DNA of 10,666 nucleotides from Terrisporobacter othiniensis (lineage in GTDB: Bacteria; Bacillota; Clostridia; Peptostreptococcales; Peptostreptococcaceae): positions 1-10,666 of the forward strand of contig NZ_JWHR01000046.1 in the NCBI RefSeq assembly GCF_000808015.1, read 5' to 3'. Under the pieces are notes generated by a model that was given only the letters and a program-made list of their open reading frames with translations, had not been told where the DNA came from and ran no database searches. Each line of letters begins with the position of its first letter. Position 1 is the stretch's first letter. This document shows, piece after piece, positions 5,857 through 10,666 of the stretch. The position numbers and the translations under genes were made by a program.

Positions 5857-7179
5857 TTACCAACCATTTATAAAGGTATAAGCATCATCACTGATTTTTC
5901 CACTGATAAAATCATTAATAGAATTTTCTAATATTTCTGTTGATTCATCTATTTGATTTTTAGTGATAACTAAAGGTGGTTGTATTCTTAATGTATTTTC
6001 ACCTAAGGAGATAAGTAGTAAACCATTTTTGATACATTGATAACATATTTTCTTTGTGGCTGATTTGTCAGGTAAATCAACTCCTATTGATAAGCCTAAA
6101 CCACGCACATCTTTTATAATATTAGGATATTTCTCTTTTAGAATGTTCAACTTATTTATTAAATAAGAGCCCTTCTCTTTAGTTTGCTCAATTATATTAT
6201 CTCTCTCGAATATTTCAAGCATTTTTAATGCAGCTACACATACAGTAGTATTTGCAGAAAGAGTAAAAGCATGAGCAGGAGCACTTAAACATTCCATAAT
6301 TTCGCTTTTACCAACTACCAACCCTAGAGGTAAACCTCCTCCTAAGGATTTACCCATAACAATTAAATCAGGTTCAATATTAAAATGTTCCATAGAAAAC
6401 CAATATCCACATCTACCTAAGCTTTGTTGAATCTCATCCGCTACAAACAATATATTGTTCTTCTTACATAATTTATATAAGTTTTTTACATATCTTTTCG
6501 GTGGAATAATAATACCAGAATCACCAGCAATAGGTTCAAAAAATACAGCAGCCACTTCGTCAGCAGGTAAATACATTTGAAAAGCATTTTTTATTTCCTC
6601 TAGACATTCCAGGTGACATTCACTTTCATTTTTATTATAAGGGCATTTGATGCAAACAGGATAGTTAAAGTGATAAACATCAGGTAGAAGAGATCCTATT
6701 TTTTTTCTCATATTTAAACTTATGGCAGAAATTGAAATAGAGCCATAAGTACTTCCATGATAAGCGCCATTAAAGGAGATAATTTTATTTCTACCAGTAT
6801 ACCCCTTTGACAGTTTTATTGCAGCGTCTATAGATTCGGAACCCGTAGTACTATAAAGAACTTTTTTATCATTATCTCCAGGAGCCAAATTTATTATTTT
6901 TTCAGCAAGAAGTACAGGTGACTCACAAGTAAAATAAGCAATAGTGTATTGTGTAATTTGGTCCATCTGATTTTTTACAGCTTGAGCAATTTCTTTATTA
7001 CCATGCCCAATATTTGCAGAGGATGCACTAGATAGAAAATCTATATATTCATTTCCATCATAATCATAGAGTAAAGCACCTTTGCCGTTTTTAATTGCTA
7101 TGGGGCAATAAGGTAGTTTTTGAATGCTTGATAAAAACTTTTTTTCTCTCTCACAAATATTTTTATTGCTAAGATTCAT
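5857..7179 (-). CDS. Class III PLP enzyme, aminotransferase or amino-acid racemase/epimerase
   Basis: A 440-residue cytosolic fold-type-I PLP enzyme of the class III (GabT-like) family. Seen: substrate-side YDGNEYIDF (40-48), phosphate loop TGSES (112-116), AYHGST (139-144) stacking on the cofactor, FEPIAGDSG (214-222), ADEIQQSLGR (247-256) with Asp248, and GKSLGGGLPLG with catalytic Lys277. SLNM..KIG..LP after the HGSTYGS stretch, GKS..GG.PL and a C-terminus ending in Gly-Trp resemble, from memory, lactobacillar isoleucine 2-epimerase and related racemases more than ordinary GABA aminotransferases; I infer a racemase/epimerase or an aminotransferase for branched or neutral amino acids. An insert carries four cysteines (176, 179, 188, 192) in a CxxC-x8-CxxxC arrangement. 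The ATG has AGGAGG 8 bases upstream. It is first in a two-gene unit with the HisC-like enzyme. Confidence 0.88.
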   Translation of the reverse strand: MNLSNKNICEREKKFLSSIQKLPYCPIAIKNGKGALLYDYDGNEYIDFLSSASSANIGHGNKEIAQAVKNQMDQITQYTIAYFTCESPVLLAEKIINLAPGDNDKKVLYSTTGSESIDAAIKLSKGYTGRNKIISFNGAYHGSTYGSISISAISLNMRKKIGSLLPDVYHFNYPVCIKCPYNKNESECHLECLEEIKNAFQMYLPADEVAAVFFEPIAGDSGIIIPPKRYVKNLYKLCKKNNILFVADEIQQSLGRCGYWFSMEHFNIEPDLIVMGKSLGGGLPLGLVVGKSEIMECLSAPAHAFTLSANTTVCVAALKMLEIFERDNIIEQTKEKGSYLINKLNILKEKYPNIIKDVRGLGLSIGVDLPDKSATKKICYQCIKNGLLLISLGENTLRIQPPLVITKNQIDESTEILENSINDFISGKISDDAYTFINGW

Positions 7180-7231
7180 GATACTTACCTCCTAACTAAT
7201 TAATAATATGTAGTAATAACTTTTTATATAA

Positions 7232-7261
7232 ATAATAATTCTAGACTTTCATAAAAGTCAA
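7232..7261 (-). promoter_or_regulatory. Probable sigma-A promoter of the two-gene PLP operon
   Basis: On the minus strand TTGACT (7261-7256) and TATTAT (7237-7232) each match the consensus at five of six positions and are 18 bases apart. The -10 ends about 52 bases before the ATG. The -35 and spacer overlap a 16-base palindrome, GACTTT-CATA-AAAGTC on the plus strand (7244-7259), which could be an operator. Confidence 0.5.
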
Positions 7262-7310
7262 TATAACAATAAAACTTCCATATATTTATATGGAAGTTTT
7301 ATTGTTATAT
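7261..7310. terminator. Long palindrome acting as terminator of the kinase/YlbF unit
   Basis: A perfect inverted repeat with 24-base arms (7261-7284 and 7287-7310) around a two-base centre, starting 7 bases beyond the stop of the YlbF-family gene. The inner GC-containing part CTTCCATAT/ATATGGAAG is followed by TTTTATTGTT on both strands, so termination in either direction is possible. It is longer and more perfect than a terminator needs to be. Confidence 0.65.
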
Positions 7311-7317
7311 ATTTAAT

Positions 7318-7638
7318 TTATTTTAAAAGCTCATTTTCAATTGATGAATAAATTTTTTTCATCATAGAATTAAATTCATTAGTGCTATTCATGTAGTTTG
7401 TTACAAGGGGATCATTGAAAAAATTAATATATTCTTTATCAAGTTTGGAGATTCTTTTATTTGCATCATCAATTTTATACCTAGAATAAATTTGATTTTT
7501 TTTATTTAAATAAGCATCTAGATGTCTTTTTAAAGATTTATTTTTTTCTAGTTCCTCTTTATATCTATCCATTGTTTTAAACTCTCTAGTACCTTTAATA
7601 TAATAAGCAAGTTCTTTAGCTTTTTGATTTATATCCAT
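7318..7638 (-). CDS. YlbF/YmcA-family small helical protein
   Basis: A 106-residue, all-helical, highly charged protein of the YlbF/YmcA (formerly DUF964) family. The C-terminal part NDPLVTNYMNSTNEFNSMMKKIYSSIENEL has the family pattern NPxVxxYxxAxxxLxxMLxxI. In Bacillus, YlbF and YmcA form a complex with YaaT that acts with RNase Y in mRNA processing and influences competence, biofilm and sporulation; whether this protein does the same is inference. The start is the ATG at 7638-7636, with GGAGG (7651-7647) 8 bases upstream. The frame stays open for 23 more codons to an ATG at 7707, but that start has no good ribosome binding site and would add residues foreign to the family. It lies 75 bases after the pyridoxal kinase gene with no terminator between, so probably the same transcript. 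Confidence 0.82.
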   Translation of the reverse strand: MDINQKAKELAYYIKGTREFKTMDRYKEELEKNKSLKRHLDAYLNKKNQIYSRYKIDDANKRISKLDKEYINFFNDPLVTNYMNSTNEFNSMMKKIYSSIENELLK

Positions 7639-7713
7639 AAAAATATCCTCCTTTAGTTCTATATTATATTTTATAAACTTAAAGAAGGATATAGAATAAA
7701 ATTCCACTAATAT

Positions 7714-8544
7714 TTAGATTTTTTTATCAATTGAAGTTAAATCATTTAAAAACATTTCAAACATAACGCCTTGATTTCTATCCTTTTCGTATTTAGAAGT
7801 ATAAGAGACACATTTGTATATAAAGTCAGATGCTGTTTTTACTGCAAAATCTAAATCGTAATTATTAGTTATAAGCCCACAGACTATTGAAACAAAAATG
7901 TCGCCAGTGCCACTGTAAGAACATTTATTATATTTAAGTCCATATGTAAAAGATTTATTAGTTTTTTTATCATAAGATAAGTTATAAATTTTTTCGTTCC
8001 TAATTATACCTGTAATAATTACTTTCTCAGGACCTAGATTGCTTAAATCCTTAGCTATACTTATAATTTCTTCTTCACTAAAGTCTTTTTGAAATTCTTT
8101 ATTTAACAATAAACATGCTTCAGTTATATTTGGTGTAATTAAATTTGAATGAATAACCAAATCTTTCATTTTACTACATGTTTTTTCGTTGAAAATAGGA
8201 TAAAGTACACCATCATCACCAAGAACTGGATCAACAATAACAAATGATTCAGGGTTTTCTTTTATAAAATTACTGACAATATCTATTTGATCTATAGAAC
8301 CTAAGAATCCGCTATATATAGTATTTATTTCTAAATTTAAATTTTTCCAAGTGCGTGAGTATTTTTTCATTTCTTCAGTTAAATCTAAAAAGGTATATTC
8401 ACTAAAACCCGTTTGACTTGATAAAATAGCTGTAGGAAATGGACAGCATTGCACCTTTAAAGCTGATAATATGGGAATTGCTACAGTAAGAGAACATTTT
8501 CCAATACCGGATAAATCATTTATAGCAGCTACTTTTTTTAACAT
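7714..8544 (-). CDS. pdxY: Pyridoxal/pyridoxamine kinase
   Basis: A 276-residue cytosolic kinase of the ribokinase-like fold that phosphorylates pyridoxal or pyridoxamine in the B6 salvage pathway, supplying PLP. Evidence: the N-terminal stretch INDLSGIGKCSLTVAIPILS (8-27), the PTAILSSQTGF substrate region (37-47), DPVLGDDG (105-112), TPNITEA (137-143) and the ATP/anion-hole motif GTGD (212-215) with catalytic Asp215. Length is normal for PdxY-type enzymes. The PdxY versus PdxK label is uncertain; in Firmicutes some ThiD-like proteins also have this activity, but NDLSGIGK at the N-terminus favours PdxY. The ATG has GGAGG 7 bases upstream. It is first gene of a unit with the YlbF-family gene and is divergent from the amidase-like gene. 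Its product would feed the two PLP enzymes encoded just downstream. Confidence 0.9.
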   Translation of the reverse strand: MLKKVAAINDLSGIGKCSLTVAIPILSALKVQCCPFPTAILSSQTGFSEYTFLDLTEEMKKYSRTWKNLNLEINTIYSGFLGSIDQIDIVSNFIKENPESFVIVDPVLGDDGVLYPIFNEKTCSKMKDLVIHSNLITPNITEACLLLNKEFQKDFSEEEIISIAKDLSNLGPEKVIITGIIRNEKIYNLSYDKKTNKSFTYGLKYNKCSYSGTGDIFVSIVCGLITNNYDLDFAVKTASDFIYKCVSYTSKYEKDRNQGVMFEMFLNDLTSIDKKI

Positions 8545-8588
8545 TTATGAACCTCCATTTTAAAACATTAAAATTATAATATAATTTT

Positions 8589-8618
8589 ATATTACTATAA
8601 AAAATAAAAAATTGTTAA
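8589..8618 (-). promoter_or_regulatory. Possible promoter of the kinase/YlbF unit
   Basis: On the minus strand TTAACA (8618-8613) and TAATAT (8594-8589) are 18 bases apart, about 45 bases before the kinase ATG. The -35 matches five of six positions and the -10 four of six. The region is almost pure A/T, so other -10 choices exist, including a TATAAT-like sequence closer to the gene. Confidence 0.35.
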
Positions 8619-8675
8619 GCTTTTTTAGATTGATTGGAAAATATAAAGTGTATTAATACAATTCTATCTATAACT

Positions 8676-8704
8676 TTGAAAATAATCCTAAAATTATTTA
8701 TAAC
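8676..8704 (+). promoter_or_regulatory. Sigma-A-type promoter of the amidase-like gene
   Basis: TTGAAA (8676-8681), a 17-base spacer and TATAAC (8699-8704), about 60 bases upstream of the start codon. Both hexamers match five or so of six consensus positions at ideal spacing. It is divergent from the kinase promoter, in an intergenic stretch of about 220 bases. Confidence 0.6.
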
Positions 8705-8765
8705 TATTTGGATATACTAAAACTAAATTAAAAATAGAAGTACTTTCTATTGGGAGGTGTAATGC

Positions 8766-9920
8766 TTGAAGGTAAGTAAAAATAAGTACATTAAGTATAT
8801 TTTATTATCTTCATTATTAGTTTTATTTTTTGCTTTAATATTTAATTATAAACCTAATAATATGAGTGAGGAAGAAGCTTTAGTTAGAGAAGTTTATAAA
8901 GATAAGGGTGAAAATCCTAAAGAGATAAGTGAACAATATACTGTACTTTTGGAAAATCTTTTTGATTATAGAAATAAAGCAATTTTAGATAAAAATGCGG
9001 ATATACTAAAAGGGCTTTATGATACGGATATAAAGTTCGGTCTTTGGGCATATGAACAAGAAGTGAAAAAAATGAAGTATCTAGAAAATTGGTCAAGCAA
9101 ACAAGGTGTAAGTTTCAATAATATAAAGACAAAAGTTAAAATAAAAAAAATGAGAGAAAGAGAAAAAAATCTATACGGCATTATTTGTGATGTATCTACA
9201 GAATATAAATATTCTTATGAAAATGATCCTAAGAAAATAAATATGTTCAGAATAGGTACATATCATTATCTTCATGTGAAAATAAAAGATGACAAATATA
9301 TAATTACAAAAGAATGGTATACAGATCCATTTGCTGATTCTTTAAATTTAGAAAATATTAAATCTGATGATATTAAAAACTATATTATAAATCATGAAGA
9401 AATTCATCCAGAACTCACAAAAGAGCAAGAAAAGGCTATAGAGTATGCACATAGATATTGTGGAGCAGCAGCTGATGAAGAATTTGGATTAAAATTTAAT
9501 ACAAAATATCGTGATTTTAATTGTGATGGTGGAGATTGTGCTAATTTTGCATCACAAATAATGTATGAAAGTGGTAAATTTAATAAAAATGCAATTTGGA
9601 ATTATGAAAATGGAAATGCTACAAAAGCTTGGGTAAATGCTCAAGGATTTAAAAACTATATAGTGAATAGTGGACGAGGAAGTTATATTTCTAAGGGAAG
9701 TTACGAAGAAGTCTATAGAGAAGCTTATAATTTGAGACCTGGAGACTTTGTTGGATATGAGAAAAAAGGAAGGATAACTCATGTATCAACCGTCACAGGA
9801 TTTGACTCAAAGGGATACCCTTTAGTAACCTGTCATAATACAGATAGACTACTAGTTCCATGGGATCTAGGATGGAGTGATAAGGCCATTAGATTCCATT
9901 TTATTAAAGTGAATTATTAA
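8766..9920 (+). CDS. Membrane-anchored amidase_6-type cysteine hydrolase
   Basis: A 384-residue protein with a short basic N-terminus and one hydrophobic segment (about 11-27), either an uncleaved anchor or a signal peptide; no lipobox. Residues 55-190 look like an alpha/beta domain of NTF2-like character (helix pair, then strands ending in EWYTDPF). Residues 220-384 match the putative amidase domain (amidase_6): AIEYAHRYCG, DCDGGDCANFASQ-like segment with Cys258, THVSTVTGFD with His339 and CHNTDR with His357/Asn358, consistent with a papain/NlpC-like Cys-His active site. Such domains are found on the outside of spore-formers, probably acting on peptidoglycan or peptides, but the substrate is not established. 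The start is TTG at 8766 with GGAGG (8753-8757) at an 8-base gap; ATG at 8762 is out of frame and stops after five codons. No clear terminator follows, so some read-through into the cold shock gene is possible. Confidence 0.85.
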   Translation: MKVSKNKYIKYILLSSLLVLFFALIFNYKPNNMSEEEALVREVYKDKGENPKEISEQYTVLLENLFDYRNKAILDKNADILKGLYDTDIKFGLWAYEQEVKKMKYLENWSSKQGVSFNNIKTKVKIKKMREREKNLYGIICDVSTEYKYSYENDPKKINMFRIGTYHYLHVKIKDDKYIITKEWYTDPFADSLNLENIKSDDIKNYIINHEEIHPELTKEQEKAIEYAHRYCGAAADEEFGLKFNTKYRDFNCDGGDCANFASQIMYESGKFNKNAIWNYENGNATKAWVNAQGFKNYIVNSGRGSYISKGSYEEVYREAYNLRPGDFVGYEKKGRITHVSTVTGFDSKGYPLVTCHNTDRLLVPWDLGWSDKAIRFHFIKVNY

Positions 9921-9972
9921 AAAAATATCATATATTAAAAAAATTATAAACGTAGTATATAAACAATCAAGT

Positions 9973-10001
9973 TTGACAAAACTATGTATATATGTTAAAA
10001 T
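9973..10001 (+). promoter_or_regulatory. Strong sigma-A promoter of the cold shock gene
   Basis: Perfect TTGACA (9973-9978), a 17-base spacer and TAAAAT (9996-10001). Transcription should start near 10008, giving a 5' leader of about 57 bases, short for a cold shock gene. The leader opens with a possible small hairpin, AGTTGC (10010-10015) with GCAGCT (10024-10029), one G-U pair. Confidence 0.8.
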
Positions 10002-10064
10002 TATGTTAGAGTTGCATTTTTAAGCAGCTAAATTAAAAGTGTGTTTTTAGGAGGATTTAATTAA

Positions 10065-10265
10065 ATGAAAACTGGTGTAGTAAAATGGTTTAACAACGAA
10101 AAAGGATTTGGATTTATATCTGTAGAAGGTGAAGGAGATGTTTTCGTACATTTCTCAGCTATACAAGGTGATGGATACAAATCATTAGAAGAAGGACAAA
10201 ATGTAGAATTCGACGTAGTTGAAGGAGCAAAAGGTCCTCAAGCTGCTAACGTAGTAAGAATATAA
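10065..10265 (+). CDS. csp: Cold shock protein (CspA family)
   Basis: A 66-residue single cold-shock-domain protein that binds single-stranded RNA/DNA and keeps mRNA unstructured. RNP1 KGFGFI (13-18), RNP2 VFVHF (26-30), Trp8 and the C-terminal GPQAANV are all intact, and the length is exactly that of the family. The ATG follows AGGAGG (10049-10054) at 10 bases. Codon use differs from the neighbours: TTC, TAC, GAC and AAC are frequent, the mark of high expression. With a consensus promoter and a strong terminator it is a monocistronic, abundantly made protein. Genomes of this group carry several paralogues, so the exact paralogue letter cannot be given. Confidence 0.97.
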   Translation: MKTGVVKWFNNEKGFGFISVEGEGDVFVHFSAIQGDGYKSLEEGQNVEFDVVEGAKGPQAANVVRI

Positions 10266-10332
10266 TTAAAATTCATATATATTAGTATTAATTAGTAACG
10301 AAATATTAGTAATATCTAGTCATATGTGAAAG

Positions 10333-10361
10333 AAAAGCCACCTATTAAAGTGGCTTTTTTT
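10333..10361. terminator. Bidirectional terminator after the cold shock gene
   Basis: Stem AAAAGCCAC (10333-10341) with GTGGCTTTT (10350-10358), 8-base loop, seven T from 10355 to 10361. In the other direction the stem is followed by TTTTCTTT, so it also serves the convergent gene that stops at 10371. Confidence 0.9.
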
Positions 10362-10370
10362 CTGTATAAA

Positions 10371-10666
10371 TTAAATTATCTTAACTAATTTATTGCCATC
10401 TATTAAAGTAAAGTTTTCTTTATTGATTAATAAATCATATAACTCTTTATCGTTGTACTTGAAAAACTTATTTAAACACTCTTCTAGATCATCTTCCAAT
10501 TTATCAAATTCATCATAGAAAGAAAGATCAATAGCAAGGTTTTCCATTTCTTCTCTCAACTTATTCATATCTACAAAAGAAAAGGCATAAGAAAAATCTA
10601 ATTTCTTATTTATAATCATTTCTTTTACAGCATTAACTAAATTATTTTCATTATAAGGTATTGTAA
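10371..10666 (-). CDS. C-terminal part of an unidentified acidic protein (5' end outside window)
   Basis: On the minus strand the frame is open from the window edge to a TAA at 10373-10371, giving 98 residues. An ATG at 10619 could be a start, but no ribosome binding site precedes it and the frame continues upstream through TIPYNENNLVNAVKE to the edge, so the gene most likely begins outside the window. The visible part is acidic and helical (REEMENLAIDLSFYDEFDKLEDDLEECLNKFF) with no membrane segment or recognised motif. I cannot name the family. It shares the terminator with the convergent cold shock gene. Confidence 0.7.
   Translation of the reverse strand, partial: TIPYNENNLVNAVKEMIINKKLDFSYAFSFVDMNKLREEMENLAIDLSFYDEFDKLEDDLEECLNKFFKYNDKELYDLLINKENFTLIDGNKLVKII

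Noticed and set aside
9552..9782. Minus-strand open frame of 76 codons inside the amidase-like gene
   Set aside because: It lies opposite the conserved catalytic domain, with no promoter or ribosome binding site of its own.
9921..9972. Terminator after the amidase-like gene
   Set aside because: Only A/T-rich sequence with no stem of useful strength.
10281..10311. Three copies of ATTAGTA after the cold shock gene
   Set aside because: Unequal spacing (10 and 14 bases) and pure low-complexity A/T sequence; a chance repeat is likely and no iteron or origin context is present.

Overview
The window looks like chromosomal DNA of a spore-forming, low-GC Firmicute, most likely a Clostridium of the C. 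perfringens/C. botulinum type. The evidence is the very AT-rich composition with A/T-ending codons, strong GGAGG ribosome binding sites, TTG starts, clostridial-type intrinsic terminators, a cysteine-rich protein of spore-surface character and a typical clostridial cold shock protein. I see no mobile element, tRNA, rRNA or CRISPR array, and no sign of recent transfer. Both ends cut through genes.

Left part (1-1660): the C-terminal end of an unidentified gene closed by a strong terminator, then a monocistronic gene for a 361-residue protein with 35 cysteines. Its centre is a coiled coil with alanine at exactly every seventh residue, 19 times in a row. A late-sporulation-like promoter precedes it, so I infer a spore coat or exosporium structural protein. 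This is the most unusual object in the window.

Metal homeostasis (1722-4711): a yybP-ykoY (manganese-sensing) riboswitch with its own intrinsic terminator controls a complete P-type cation ATPase, probably a Mn2+/Ca2+ exporter. The P1 helix of the aptamer and the left arm of the terminator share the same bases, which predicts an ON switch at high Mn2+. A second, T-tract-less hairpin lies between the riboswitch and the gene.

Minus-strand block (4745-8544): two transcription units. The right one encodes a pyridoxal/pyridoxamine kinase followed by a YlbF/YmcA-family protein, and ends in a very long perfect palindrome. The left one, with its own promoter over a small palindrome, encodes a class III PLP enzyme resembling amino-acid racemases/epimerases and a HisC-like aminotransferase 17 bases downstream. 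Three of these four products make or use PLP. A D-amino-acid or unusual amino-acid conversion is a plausible but unproven joint role.

Right part (8676-10666): a divergent gene for a membrane-anchored amidase_6-type cysteine hydrolase, a cold shock protein with a consensus promoter and optimised codons, a bidirectional terminator, and the C-terminal end of an unidentified minus-strand gene.
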